From positions 61,361 to 125,360 of the forward strand of contig VXRL01000025.1 in NCBI GenBank assembly GCA_009838515.1: DNA of 64,000 nucleotides, written 5' to 3'. Source of the stretch: Terriglobia bacterium (GTDB taxonomy: Bacteria > Acidobacteriota > Terriglobia > Bryobacterales > UBA6623). The notes beneath the pieces were generated by a model. The model was not told the origin of the DNA, did not search any database, and saw nothing but the letters and a program-made list of their open reading frames with translations. Position numbers and translations under genes: made by a program. Below, one piece after another: positions 27,994-37,150 of the stretch. Position 1 is the first letter of the stretch; every line of letters begins with the position of its first letter.

Positions 27994-29592
27994 GTGTCGC
28001 TTCCCCTGCTGATGTTCTTGGCGTTTATCGCCGCGACCCTCGGAATCACTTACTGGGCTGCCGGCCGCTCGTCGGGCGAGAAGGCCTTCTTCGCCGCCGG
28101 GCGGCGCATCACTGGCTGGCAAAACGGCCTAGCCATTTCCGGCGACTACATGAGCGCGGCGTCGTTCCTCGGCATCGCCGGCTTGATCGCCTTCTACGGC
28201 TACGACGGCTTCATGTATTCGGTCGGCTTCCTAGTCGCCTACCTGACTGTCCTGCTGGTCGTTGCCGAGCCGCTACGCAACTCGGGAAAGTACACGATGG
28301 CCGACGTGCTGGCGTACCGCCTGCAGGAGCGTCCGGTGAGGGCTTGGGCCGCCCTGAGCACCCTCACCGTCTCAACGTTCTACATGATCGCCCAAATGGT
28401 GGGGGCCGGGGCTCTGGTGAGCCTGCTGCTAGCTGGATCGGGGATCGGCTACACCACGGCCGTCACCGGCGTCGGGGTCTTGATGATCGTCTATGTCGTC
28501 TTCGGCGGCATGCTCGCGACGACATGGGTGCAGATCGTCAAGGCCGTGCTGCTCATGAGCGGCACGTTCCTGCTCAGCGTGCTGGTGCTCGCCCATTTCG
28601 GCTTCGATCTCGACGAGCTGTTCAAGGCAGCCACCAACATCACCCTGCAGTCCGACGGAGCTGTCGTGACCCGGAACTTCATGGAGCCCGGCCTGTACTA
28701 CAAGCCTCCGTACGGCGCCTTGGACCTGATCTCGCTGGGCATGGCGCTGATCTTCGGCACCGCCGGCCTGCCCCACATCCTGATCCGCTTCTATACGGTG
28801 CCGGATGCCAAGACGGCGCGGGTCAGCGTGTTCTGGGCGATGCTGCTGATCGGGGCGTTCTACATCATGACGACGTTCCTCGGTTTCGGCGCGGCGACGA
28901 TCGTGGGCCCCGACGAGATCACCGCCAACGGCGGCACCAATATGAGCGCGCCCCTGCTGGCGCAGGCGCTGGCGGGCGATGTGTTCTTCGCATTCATATC
29001 GGCGGTTGCTTTCGCCACCATACTCGCCGTGGTGGCCGGACTGACCATCAGCGCGTCAACCTCGTTCGCCCATGACTTCTACTCCAACGTGTTGCACCAC
29101 GGCAGCGAGCGCCGACCGGGAGAAGAGGTGCGCGTAGCCCGCTGGACCGCATTCGTGGTCGGGGCGGTCTCGATCTTGATTGCCATCGGGCTCGGACCGA
29201 ACGCCAACGTCGCGTTCTTGGTGGGACTCGCCTTCGCGGTCGCTGCTTCGGCCAACCTGCCGGTCATCCTCTTCTCGCTCTACTGGAAGAGGTTCACCAC
29301 CCGCGGAGCGGTCTGCGGCCTTGCGGCGGGACTGCTCTCGTCGGTGGGCCTGATCCTGGTCAGCCCGAGCTTCATGGGAATCGACGGCCCAGAGGTGGCC
29401 GAGAGCGCCAGGCGCATGATCCAGGCGCAAGCCCTGTATCCGCTAAAGAATCCGGGCATTGTCAGCATTCCGCTCGGCTTCCTGGCGGCGGTCGTCGGCT
29501 CGCTGCTGTCGCGAGAGCCTTCGGCCGAGGACAAGTACTACGAACTCAGCGTGAGGGCAAATACCGGCCTGGGCGCCGAGAAGGCCGGCTAG
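27994..29592 (+). CDS. actP: Cation/acetate symporter, ActP-like (SSS family)
   Basis: A 532-aa membrane protein with 13-14 helices, strongly ActP-like: KAFFAAGRRITGWQNGLAISGDYMSAASFLG, FYGYDGFMYSVGFLVAYL, GKYTMADVLAYRL, VVFGGMLATTWVQIVKA, GTAGLPHILIRFYTVPDA, and AVVAGLTISASTSFAHDFY. ActP takes up acetate and other short monocarboxylates with sodium or another cation. The start is GTG at 27994, one base after the DUF485 stop, so the two are translationally linked. No acetyl-CoA synthetase gene is nearby. Acetate is the best guess for substrate, not proven. Confidence 0.88.
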   Translation: MSLPLLMFLAFIAATLGITYWAAGRSSGEKAFFAAGRRITGWQNGLAISGDYMSAASFLGIAGLIAFYGYDGFMYSVGFLVAYLTVLLVVAEPLRNSGKYTMADVLAYRLQERPVRAWAALSTLTVSTFYMIAQMVGAGALVSLLLAGSGIGYTTAVTGVGVLMIVYVVFGGMLATTWVQIVKAVLLMSGTFLLSVLVLAHFGFDLDELFKAATNITLQSDGAVVTRNFMEPGLYYKPPYGALDLISLGMALIFGTAGLPHILIRFYTVPDAKTARVSVFWAMLLIGAFYIMTTFLGFGAATIVGPDEITANGGTNMSAPLLAQALAGDVFFAFISAVAFATILAVVAGLTISASTSFAHDFYSNVLHHGSERRPGEEVRVARWTAFVVGAVSILIAIGLGPNANVAFLVGLAFAVAASANLPVILFSLYWKRFTTRGAVCGLAAGLLSSVGLILVSPSFMGIDGPEVAESARRMIQAQALYPLKNPGIVSIPLGFLAAVVGSLLSREPSAEDKYYELSVRANTGLGAEKAG

Positions 29593-29661
29593 CGCGTTCG
29601 CCGCGAGGCAATCCGTGCGGTCGATCGCGGTACGCTATCTAGCGCTCCGGAGAATCCGCCC

Positions 29662-30942
29662 ATGACCGACGCTTCGAACCGCCGCTCCAGCCTGCTCTCG
29701 TCCGAAGACTGGGTCGCGTGCTGGCTCGGCTTCGCGCTGGTCGTGCTCGCATTGGCCGGCCTGCGGCCAGCCTTGCCGGGATTCTCGTGGGACCTGGGAT
29801 CGGTCGGCTCGATATTCAGCGGAGAGGGCATCGCGGCCATCGCTTCCATGGGCGCACTCTTGATGGCGCTGGCGGGCATCGGCGTCAAGCTGATGGGCGG
29901 AAGCCTGAAGGCCTTCGCTGTCGCGTTCCCCGCTGTGTTCCTGCTAGGTTGGCTCGCGCAGTTCTTGGCAGGCAACGCGGCCATCAAGGCCGCCGGCGTG
30001 ACATACGTCATCACGGGGCTCTTCATCGGCCTGTTCATCTCGAACGTCCTGACAGTTCCGCGCTGGCTGCAAGCCGCGGCACGCACCGAGTACTACATCA
30101 AGACCGGGCTGGTCGTGCTCGGATCGAACATCCTGATCGGAGACATCCTGCAAGCGGGAGTTCTGGGCATCGCGCAAGCGCTGCTGGTCATCCTGGTGAT
30201 CTGGTACGTCTGCTTCTGGATTTCCCAGAAGCTGCGCGTCGACGACGAATTCTCCGCCATGCTCGCCACGGCCGTGTCGATATGCGGCGTCTCAGCGGCC
30301 ATCGCAGCCTGCGGCGCCGTACAGGGCGACCGCAAGAAGCTCTCCTATGTCACTTCCCTTGTCCTTGTCGTGGCGATTCCCATGATGTTGGTCATGCCCT
30401 GGATCATCTCTCAGTTCGATATCCCCGACGTCGTCGGCGGGGCTTGGCTCGGCGGCACCATCGACACCTCTGGCGCTGTCGTGGCGGCGGGGGAGATCGT
30501 GGGCGATTCCGCGATGAACGCGGCGGTGATCGTGAAGTTCTCCCAGAACGCCATGCTGGGCTTGGCGGCGTTCGCGCTCTCCGTGTGGTGGACGTTCCGC
30601 AGTGGAGCGGCAACCGGCGAAGCGCCGTCCGCCGCGATCATCTGGGAGCGCTTTCCGAAGTTCGTGCTGGGGTTCATCGCCGCTTCGCTGCTGTTCTCGT
30701 TCGCTTTCAGCGCCGAATTCGTGGACTCGACCAAGAGCCTGATGAGGGGGTTGCGCACGTGGTGGTTTGCCCTGGCCTTCGTCTGTATCGGCCTCGAAAC
30801 ACGCTTCCGAGACCTGGTTGCGATGGACGAGGGCAGGCCGGCGGCTGCGTTCCTGCTGGCGCAGGCAGTCAACATCGGCTGGACCCTGTTGGTTGCGTGG
30901 CTGCTCTTTGGCGGGGTGCTCTTCGAGGTCCCCACACTCTAG
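29662..30942 (+). CDS. YeiH/UPF0324 family putative sulfate or sulfite exporter
   Basis: A 426-aa integral membrane protein with about 10-11 helices. Family signatures: YYIKTGLVVLGSNILIGDIL, TAVSICGVSAAIAACGAVQGD, GAWLGGTIDTSGAVVAAGEIVGDSAMN, VKFSQNAMLGL and the C-terminal SLMRGLRTWWFALAFVCIGLETRF. Members are annotated as putative sulfate exporters and have been linked to sulfonate metabolism; direct transport evidence is limited. GGAGA lies nine bases before the ATG. The gene follows actP by 69 bases on the same strand. A siroheme sulfite/nitrite reductase is in the same window but 15 kb away, so a link is speculative. Confidence 0.85.
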   Translation: MTDASNRRSSLLSSEDWVACWLGFALVVLALAGLRPALPGFSWDLGSVGSIFSGEGIAAIASMGALLMALAGIGVKLMGGSLKAFAVAFPAVFLLGWLAQFLAGNAAIKAAGVTYVITGLFIGLFISNVLTVPRWLQAAARTEYYIKTGLVVLGSNILIGDILQAGVLGIAQALLVILVIWYVCFWISQKLRVDDEFSAMLATAVSICGVSAAIAACGAVQGDRKKLSYVTSLVLVVAIPMMLVMPWIISQFDIPDVVGGAWLGGTIDTSGAVVAAGEIVGDSAMNAAVIVKFSQNAMLGLAAFALSVWWTFRSGAATGEAPSAAIIWERFPKFVLGFIAASLLFSFAFSAEFVDSTKSLMRGLRTWWFALAFVCIGLETRFRDLVAMDEGRPAAAFLLAQAVNIGWTLLVAWLLFGGVLFEVPTL

Positions 30943-30971
30943 CCTCGCCGGGCGCTCGTGCCCACGTACCG

Positions 30972-32414
30972 CTAGGTGCCTCCCAAGGGACGGCTCGAGT
31001 GCCCAAGCTCGGACAAGAAGGCGCGCGCTTGGGCGAGCAGCTGCTCCACTAGGTCCGGGTGGCGGGAACTGATGTCGAACTTCTCGGCCGCATCGGCGTA
31101 CAGGTCGTAGAGCTCGCCGGCCCCGAGCTGCCCGTCGGCGCCGCTAGCCAGGCGGAGCTTGTGCCGGCCCTTGCGAATCCCCTGCAGACGGGTCTCGCGC
31201 TGGCGGCCTCGGCCGGCGAAGAAGTAGAAGTACTCGTGCGGCGACTCGTCGGTCGCGCCGCTCAGCAACGGCCAGAGATCGCGGCCGTCGAGAACTCGGT
31301 CTGTCGGCAGGTCCGCTCCCGCCAGACCGGCGAACGTGGGCAGGATGTCCATGTTCGCCGCAACCGCCGAGCTCACTCGACCGGCGGGAATCCGCCCGGG
31401 CATCCAAAAGATCCCGGGAACACGCATGCCGCCCTCCCAAGTGGTCCCCTTGCCGAGCTTGAAGGGACCGGCGGACCCACCATCGATGCCGTATTGCAGC
31501 CAAGGGCCGTTATCGGAGGTATAGACCACCAATGTGTTGCGGTCCAAGCCCAGCTCGGCGAGCTTGCCCAAGATCTGTCCTACGGACCAATCCAACTCCT
31601 CGATGACATCGCCGTACCGGCCGCGCAGGGACTTGCCCCAGCGTCGGTCGTTGACGAACAGCGGCACGTGCGGCATGGCGTGCGGAAGATACAGGAAGAA
31701 CGGGCCGCCCTTGCTCTCCTCGATGAAGCTCAGCGCCAGCTCTGTGTACAGCGTGGTCAGGTTGCGCTGGTCGGAATCGGTCTCCAGCACTTCGTCATCG
31801 CTCATCAGCGGAAGCGGTTGTGGAAACCCCTGCCCCCGCTCCAAATCGTAGTAGCTCCCCTGCCCGGCGAAGCCGGTCATGGCCGCGCGCTGGCGGGCCG
31901 AAATCATGCGCTCGTACTCTGGATGGCGGATCGGCATCACAGGGTGGTAGCGCCACATGTCATTGGAGTAGGGGATCCCGAACCAACTGTCGAATCCGTG
32001 CCGGTGAGGCAGGAATTCCGGGGCATCGCCGAGATGCCACTTGCCGATCATCTTGGTGGCATAGCCATTGCCCCTGAGCAGTTCGGCCACGGTGACCTCG
32101 TCCGGGTGAATCCCCGTTGTAGCCTCGGGACCGTGGTTGAAATCGAGGCTCGCACGTGGCGGATACGATCCGGTCATCAGGGCTGCACGGGACGGGCCGC
32201 AAAACGGCGCGGCGTAAAAGCTGGTCAGGCGCATCCCCTCGGCCGCCATGCGGTCGATATGCGGCGTGCGAATGTCCGGATGGCCGTAAACTCCGAGGTC
32301 GCCCCAGCCCTGGTCGTCGGCAAAGAGCACGATGAAGTTCGGGGGCGGCGCCGCGAGCGCAACGACAGACGCGCCCAACAGGAGCAGCAACGAGACTGAG
32401 AGTAAGCGTCGCAT
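30972..32414 (-). CDS. Secreted sulfatase (arylsulfatase A-like, type I)
   Basis: A 480-aa alkaline-phosphatase-fold sulfatase. The start at 32414 gives a clean signal peptide (MRRLLSVSLLLLLGASVVALA); the longer ORF to 32528 would add 38 unlikely residues. Metal-binding NFIVLFADDQGWGDLG opens the mature protein. The formylglycine motif is CGPSR (Cys-x-Pro-x-Arg) in FCGPSRAALMTGSYP, followed by KMIGKWHLGD, LPHAMPHVPLF and VVYTSDNGPW. The protein hydrolyses a sulfate ester in the periplasm or outside once the Cys is matured by a formylglycine-generating enzyme, not seen here. Sulfated polysaccharides are a plausible substrate. Confidence 0.92.
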   Translation of the reverse strand: MRRLLSVSLLLLLGASVVALAAPPPNFIVLFADDQGWGDLGVYGHPDIRTPHIDRMAAEGMRLTSFYAAPFCGPSRAALMTGSYPPRASLDFNHGPEATTGIHPDEVTVAELLRGNGYATKMIGKWHLGDAPEFLPHRHGFDSWFGIPYSNDMWRYHPVMPIRHPEYERMISARQRAAMTGFAGQGSYYDLERGQGFPQPLPLMSDDEVLETDSDQRNLTTLYTELALSFIEESKGGPFFLYLPHAMPHVPLFVNDRRWGKSLRGRYGDVIEELDWSVGQILGKLAELGLDRNTLVVYTSDNGPWLQYGIDGGSAGPFKLGKGTTWEGGMRVPGIFWMPGRIPAGRVSSAVAANMDILPTFAGLAGADLPTDRVLDGRDLWPLLSGATDESPHEYFYFFAGRGRQRETRLQGIRKGRHKLRLASGADGQLGAGELYDLYADAAEKFDISSRHPDLVEQLLAQARAFLSELGHSSRPLGGT

Positions 32415-32572
32415 GTTGGAATCGGCAAGAGTGTAGCACCGGCGGCGGATCCATCGAGGCCAGAACGGGTTAGCGCGAAGCTCCGCCGGAGACTGCGCCA
32501 AACGAGGGCTCGCTTCGCAAGCACTCAAGCAGCTCTGGCTGGATCTCTACGGGCTGTAGGTGACAGGCGTCA

Positions 32573-32578
32573 TATGAT
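32573..32578 (+). promoter_or_regulatory. Candidate -10 element immediately before the dehalogenase-like gene
   Basis: TATGAT ends nine bases before the ATG at 32588. No good -35 hexamer was found at 16-18 bases. If used, the mRNA would be leaderless or nearly so. Confidence 0.35.
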
Positions 32579-32587
32579 GATGCACAC

Positions 32588-33514
32588 ATGATCGATCCAA
32601 ACGAAACCTTTGACGGCACGTTCCCGTTCGCGCCGCATTTCTGTCGCGCCGCCGGATTCCGTATGCACTATGTCGACGAAGGCGAGGGCGAGCCGATCGT
32701 GTTGCTGCACGGCGAGCCCACCTGGGGCTACATCTACCGCAAGTTCGTGCCGGAACTTGCGCGGCAATGGCGAGTGATCGTGCCCGACCACATGGGCTTC
32801 GGCAAGAGCGAGACCCCGCAGCAGATGACGTACACGCTAGAGACCCACGTAAACAACCTGGCAGCGCTGATCGATGAGTTGGGACTCAGCGGTATCACAT
32901 TCGTCGGGCAGGACTGGGGCGGGCCGATGCTGACCGCCTATACGGTCCGGCATCCCGAACGCGTAGCCCGCATCTGCCTGCTGAACAGCATCTGTGGGTA
33001 CGGAGCGATGGTGGCCCCGCGCGACGCTCCGAAACCGCCCAAGTTGCACGAGTCCGATTGGTTCCGCTGGGTGCGCTCGTCCGAGGCTGACGGCTCCTAC
33101 TACGAGAGGATGCGAAATCTGGGCAACCACGTGGGCGACCTAATCGGTCGGCTGGGCTGCGCGGCCGGACTGGACGAGACCGCAGAACGGGCCTACGCTG
33201 CTCCGTTCAGCAGCCCGGAGGAATGCAAGGGTGCGGTCGAATTCCCGCTAGACGTAGCCCTGAACCGCATCGGAGGCTATGTCAAGGAAGGCGCGTCCGG
33301 CGTCCCGGCTCTGCGCTCCAAGCCTGCCATGCTCGCCGAAGGAATGCTGGACAAGGCCATTCCGCCCGAGCTGGCAATCGCCGATTTCCGCGCGCTCTTC
33401 CCCCAAGGCAAGGTGACGCAGATCGAGCATGCGGCGCACTTCTGCCAGGAAGACGCCGCGCCCGAGCTGGTGGAGCTGATCAAACAGTTCATGCTGGCGC
33501 ACCCCGCAAGCTGA
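32588..33514 (+). CDS. Haloalkane-dehalogenase-like alpha/beta hydrolase
   Basis: A 308-aa soluble alpha/beta hydrolase closest in motif pattern to the DhlA-type haloalkane dehalogenases. The oxyanion motif is HGEPTW (residues 41-46). The nucleophile elbow is VGQDWGGP with Asp109, an aspartate rather than the serine of esterases, followed by the halide-binding Trp110. A further Trp pair (DWFRWVRS) may supply the second halide contact. The catalytic His lies near residue 284 (IEHAAHFCQ). No signal peptide. Dehalogenation of a small haloalkane is inferred; related fluoroacetate or epoxide enzymes share some features. It diverges from the sulfatase and converges with recR. Confidence 0.82.
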   Translation: MIDPNETFDGTFPFAPHFCRAAGFRMHYVDEGEGEPIVLLHGEPTWGYIYRKFVPELARQWRVIVPDHMGFGKSETPQQMTYTLETHVNNLAALIDELGLSGITFVGQDWGGPMLTAYTVRHPERVARICLLNSICGYGAMVAPRDAPKPPKLHESDWFRWVRSSEADGSYYERMRNLGNHVGDLIGRLGCAAGLDETAERAYAAPFSSPEECKGAVEFPLDVALNRIGGYVKEGASGVPALRSKPAMLAEGMLDKAIPPELAIADFRALFPQGKVTQIEHAAHFCQEDAAPELVELIKQFMLAHPAS

Positions 33515-33530
33515 ACGGCCTAGTAGCTGG

Positions 33531-34136
33531 TCAGAGCTCGCGCCGGCCTTCGATCGACTCGATCATCGTGGCCTCGTCGATGAACTCCAGTTCGGTGCCG
33601 ATGGGAATCCCCAGGCCGATGCGGCTGACCTTCACGTCGAGCGGCTTGAGCAGGCGGCTCAGGTAAGCCGACGTCGCCTGGCCCTCGGTGGTCGGACTCG
33701 TCGCCAAGATGATTTCGCGGATCGGGTTGTCCCGCATCCGTTCGATCAGGTTCTTGATCTTGAGATCTTCTGGCCCCACGCTCCGCAACGGCGAGAGCGC
33801 GCCGTGCAGGATGTGGTACACGCCGGTGTAGGCCCGAGTCCGCTCGAGCACCATGATGTTGTTGGGCTGCTCAAGGACGCACACTAGCCCGTGATCGCGG
33901 TTCGGATCGCTGCAGATCGGGCACAGCCCCGCCTCGGCGATGTTGTTGCAGCGCTCGCAGAGCCGCACGCGCTCGCGCATCGCCAAGATCGCATGAGCCA
34001 GTTCCTCAGCCTTGGCGCGTTCGATCCCCAACAGGTGGAAGGCGAGCCGTTGCGCCGACTTCGCGCCCACGCCCGGCAGGCGCTTCAATTCATCTACCAA
34101 GCGGGCCATCGGTGCAGCCAAGTCGCCAGCAGCCAT
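33531..34136 (-). CDS. recR: Recombination mediator protein
   Basis: RecR works with RecO (and RecF) to load RecA onto single-stranded gaps coated by SSB. The 201-aa protein has all family parts: an N-terminal helix-hairpin-helix (ELKRLPGVGAKSAQRLAFHLL), a four-cysteine zinc finger (CERCNNIAEAGLCPIC), a Toprim domain (VCVLEQPNNIMVLERT, IILATSPTTEGQATSAYL) and the C-terminal Walker-B-like part (VSRIGLGIPIG). It is the last gene of the widely conserved dnaX-ybaB-recR cluster, 26 bases after ybaB. Confidence 0.97.
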   Translation of the reverse strand: MAAGDLAAPMARLVDELKRLPGVGAKSAQRLAFHLLGIERAKAEELAHAILAMRERVRLCERCNNIAEAGLCPICSDPNRDHGLVCVLEQPNNIMVLERTRAYTGVYHILHGALSPLRSVGPEDLKIKNLIERMRDNPIREIILATSPTTEGQATSAYLSRLLKPLDVKVSRIGLGIPIGTELEFIDEATMIESIEGRREL

Positions 34137-34162
34137 GACCTACCCTCGATCGGCGCGGAGGC

Positions 34163-34486
34163 CTAGCCCCGCAGTCCAGGCGGCATGAGCCCGCCGGCCA
34201 ACATACCGCCCATCATTCCGCTGACCCGTTGCTGCGCTTCGTCTTCAGCTCGCCGCACAGCTTCGTTGAACGCCCCCTGAACCATGTCCTGAAGCATCTC
34301 GATGTCCTCGACAGCTTCCGGGTCAATCTTGATGCTGGTCACGTTCTTGTGACCGTCCATGCTGACAGTCACCATCCCGCCTCCTGTCGAAGCCTCGACG
34401 CGGATTGCATCGACCTCCTGCTTGAGGCGATCTTGCATCTGCTTGGCCTGCTCGAACATCTGCTTGGCGTTGGGTGGGAGCTTCAT
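34163..34486 (-). CDS. YbaB/EbfC family nucleoid-associated protein
   Basis: A 107-aa DNA-binding protein. It shows the N-terminal helix (AKQMFEQAKQMQDRLKQEVDAIRVEAS), a glycine-containing sheet (GGGMVTVSMDGHKNVTSIKIDPEAVE) and the second helix (DMVQGAFNEAVRRAEDEAQQ) of the family, with the usual glycine- and methionine-rich tail (GMMGGMLAGGLMPPG). YbaB proteins bind DNA as dimers. Its ATG overlaps the dnaX TGA as ATGA, so translation is coupled. Confidence 0.95.
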   Translation of the reverse strand: MKLPPNAKQMFEQAKQMQDRLKQEVDAIRVEASTGGGMVTVSMDGHKNVTSIKIDPEAVEDIEMLQDMVQGAFNEAVRRAEDEAQQRVSGMMGGMLAGGLMPPGLRG

Positions 34487-36075
34487 CGTGTCTTCTCTCT
34501 CAAATCCACTACGTTGGTGACGCGGCCCTCGAAACGCTTGGTGAAGGCCTGAACCGCGGGGTCGGAGAGGGCGCGCGTACTGATGTCGTCGCCGCCCCCA
34601 GAACTGGCAGCACCGGAATTCCGCGAGGAACCGCTTGGGCGCTGGCTGGCTTGACCGCCAGCCTCGGCAGCCACGAGTCTAACATCGGGCTTAGCCCCGA
34701 TCACGGCCGCTACAGCGGCTTCCAAGACCGGTTTCTGCAAGTCAAGAGTCGCGAACCAATCATCGGGAACGTGGACCGTCACCACTCGTTCCTCGCGGTC
34801 GACCCGGCAGGCCCGGACTGCATCGACCAGCGACTCATTCTCAGCGTTCCGAAGCGCGTGCACAAGCTCTTCTAGAAAGCCGGCCGCTGGCGCGGCCGCC
34901 TCGGGTACAGGGACCGCCGCGGCGTCAACCCGGGGTGTTGAGGGAGCACCCTTGCCAAGCCCGCTCAAGACCTCCTCGATCGGAGCCAGCCGTCCAGCAT
35001 GCACCAGCTTGAGCAGCCCGACCTCCAGGCGAAAGCGCTGATGAGTGGAACTCTGCAGGTCTTGGTACAAGCTGAGCAAGATCTGCACGTAACGGTTCAG
35101 ATCGTCCTGCGAGAAGGCTCCAATCCAGTCCTTGGCGGCTTCTCGCTCGGCATGGCCGGCGGACACGAGCCTGGTGTCGTAGCCAGCGACCTTCATCACC
35201 ATCAGATTGCGGAACTGCCGCGTGAGCTCACCGCAGAAATGCTGCGCATTCCGGCCCTGTCGGAACAGGTCGTCGACAACCGCCAGCATGGCCGCCGGAT
35301 CGCTGTCCCGGATTGCCCCGAGAATCTGGCCGATGCCCTCGCCAGGTATCACTCCGAGCAGGTCGCGAACAGCCTGCGCCTCCAGCCTGTCGCCGAACGC
35401 TGCGATCGCCTGGTCCAACGTCGACAGCGAATCGCGGACAGATCCGTCACCGGCTAGAGCGACGGCGGTCAGCGCGTCGGCATCGGCGGCCACGCCCTCG
35501 CTGGCGCAGATCTTGCCGAGGTGCTGGACTACCTCCCGCTGGTCTACGGCCTGGAACGCGAAGCTCTGGCAGCGCGAGGTGATTGTGGCCGGGATAGCCT
35601 GCGGCTCGGTCGTGCAGAGCACGAACACAGTCCAGCTAGGCGGCTCTTCCAGCGTCTTGAGCAAGGCGTTGAACGCGTCATTCGTGATCTGGTGCGCCTC
35701 GTCGATGATGAAGACCTTGTAGCGGTCCCGCGCGGGACGGAACTTGACGCTCTCGCGCAATTCGCGGATGCTATCGATGCCCCGGTTCGAGGCGGCATCG
35801 ATCTCGACCACGTCCAGCGACGAACCGGCGGCGATCTCCTTGCAGACCTGCGAATCGGGATCGGGAGATGCGCTGGGGCCGTCTTCCCAATTCAGGGCCA
35901 TCGCCAGAATGCGGGCCATGGTGGTCTTGCCAGTACCGCGAGGGCCGGAAAAGATGTAGGCGTGAGCGATGCGCCCTTGAGCTATGGCGTTCTTGATCGT
36001 CAGCTTGACATGAGCTTGGCCGACAACCTCCTCGAATCTCTGAGGACGGTACTTGCGCGCAATGACTTGGTACAT
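34483..36075 (-). CDS. dnaX: DNA polymerase III subunit gamma/tau
   Basis: The 530-aa clamp-loader ATPase. The AAA+ domain has Walker A GPRGTGKTTMARI, Walker B FIIDEAHQI, and the sensor/arginine-finger segment TITSRCQSFAFQ. The lid and collar follow to about residue 370 and a tau-like tail to 530. The zinc-binding module is unusual: where E. coli has four cysteines, this protein reads LNWEDGPSASPDPDSQVCKEI, so only the last Cys remains. The rest of the domain is intact, so function is expected without zinc. No A-rich slippery site was noticed, so separate gamma synthesis by frameshift is not indicated. First gene of dnaX-ybaB-recR. Confidence 0.95.
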   Translation of the reverse strand: MYQVIARKYRPQRFEEVVGQAHVKLTIKNAIAQGRIAHAYIFSGPRGTGKTTMARILAMALNWEDGPSASPDPDSQVCKEIAAGSSLDVVEIDAASNRGIDSIRELRESVKFRPARDRYKVFIIDEAHQITNDAFNALLKTLEEPPSWTVFVLCTTEPQAIPATITSRCQSFAFQAVDQREVVQHLGKICASEGVAADADALTAVALAGDGSVRDSLSTLDQAIAAFGDRLEAQAVRDLLGVIPGEGIGQILGAIRDSDPAAMLAVVDDLFRQGRNAQHFCGELTRQFRNLMVMKVAGYDTRLVSAGHAEREAAKDWIGAFSQDDLNRYVQILLSLYQDLQSSTHQRFRLEVGLLKLVHAGRLAPIEEVLSGLGKGAPSTPRVDAAAVPVPEAAAPAAGFLEELVHALRNAENESLVDAVRACRVDREERVVTVHVPDDWFATLDLQKPVLEAAVAAVIGAKPDVRLVAAEAGGQASQRPSGSSRNSGAASSGGGDDISTRALSDPAVQAFTKRFEGRVTNVVDLREKTR

Positions 36076-36234
36076 CGAGAGGACCCCGAATTGCGCCGAA
36101 GATGGACTCCGGAGGCCCGCGGCACGCGGCAGAGGCCGCTACCGTTGCTTCCTCCCGGACCTGGCGGAGTTCACAGCATCCCGCTGCACGGATCCGGAGT
36201 CCACCCTCAGTCTATCACCGCCAATCCGGGACGC

Positions 36235-36957
36235 TTAGGCGGGCACTGCCGCAAGCACTGGTTCTGCAACACGATCGGCAACGACTAAGCCATCCACCAA
36301 CTGGATTCGGCGACTCGCCATTGCGGCGATCTGGTCGTCGTGGGTGACCATCACGAGCGTGGTGCCGGTCTCGCGATTCAGGCGCAACAGCATCTCCAGC
36401 ACCAACTCGCTGTTGCGGCTGTCCAAGTTGCCCGTTGGCTCGTCGGCGAGCACGATCGGGGGATTCGTGACGAAGGCACGCGCTAGGGCGACGCGTTGCT
36501 GCTCGCCGCCGGAGAGCTGGACCGGATAGTGGTCGCACCTCTCTGCCAAGCCCACCTCGCCGAGCAATTCGATCGCCCTACGACGGGACTCCCTGTCGGC
36601 GTGACCGGTCAGATCGAGAGGCAACATGACGTTCTCAAGCGCGGTCAGCGTCGGCACTAGCTGGTAGGCCTGAAAGACGAAGCCGATCTTGCTTCCGCGC
36701 AACAGAGCCATCTGGTTCTCAGCCAAGCCGGAAAGCGGCTCCCCGTTGATTAGAATCTCGCCGGAAGACGGCTTGTCCAAGCCGGCCAGCAATCCCAGCA
36801 GCGTGCTCTTGCCGCTGCCGGACGGCCCTTGGATGACCACGAATGTTCCGGCCGGAATCGTGAAATCCAGCCCTCGCAGGATTTCGACCACGCGCGAGCC
36901 GCTGGGAATGGACTTAACGAGCCCGCGGACTTCTAGCACCGGGGCAGGATTCGACAT
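36235..36957 (-). CDS. ABC transporter ATP-binding protein, YbbA/LolD-like
   Basis: A 240-aa ATPase from the ATG at 36957 (MSNPAPVLEV); the ORF to 37062 would add 35 residues before the normal domain start. Walker A is GPSGSGKST, the Q-loop FVFQAYQLVPTLTALENV, the signature LSGGEQQR, Walker B PPIVLADEPT, and the H-switch VTHDD. The Leu-x-Gly-Leu-Asp and GNLD features place it in the MacB/LolD/FtsE group. The divergent neighbour is a TesA-like esterase, as in E. coli where ybbA diverges from tesA, but no ybbP-like permease gene follows: dnaX lies downstream. The partner permease must be elsewhere. Confidence 0.9.
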   Translation of the reverse strand: MSNPAPVLEVRGLVKSIPSGSRVVEILRGLDFTIPAGTFVVIQGPSGSGKSTLLGLLAGLDKPSSGEILINGEPLSGLAENQMALLRGSKIGFVFQAYQLVPTLTALENVMLPLDLTGHADRESRRRAIELLGEVGLAERCDHYPVQLSGGEQQRVALARAFVTNPPIVLADEPTGNLDSRNSELVLEMLLRLNRETGTTLVMVTHDDQIAAMASRRIQLVDGLVVADRVAEPVLAAVPA

Positions 36958-37150
36958 GTCGCGCGCCAGTGCTCCTCTCTCGATTCTACCGGCAGGCCGA
37001 CCAACCGCGCAGTCTTGCCCCGCCGCACCGTGCGCGGACTCAAGCCGCCAGCCGAGCCGCACGCCCTAGGCCGCATTGGACCTGCCACGGCGCTCGAGCG
37101 AACATCCCGGCCACTGATTGCACATACTGAGGTTAGCAGGCCCAGACGAC

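Noticed and set aside
34483..36075. Programmed frameshift in dnaX producing gamma
   Set aside because: No A-rich slippery heptamer followed by a hairpin was noticed in the coding strand.
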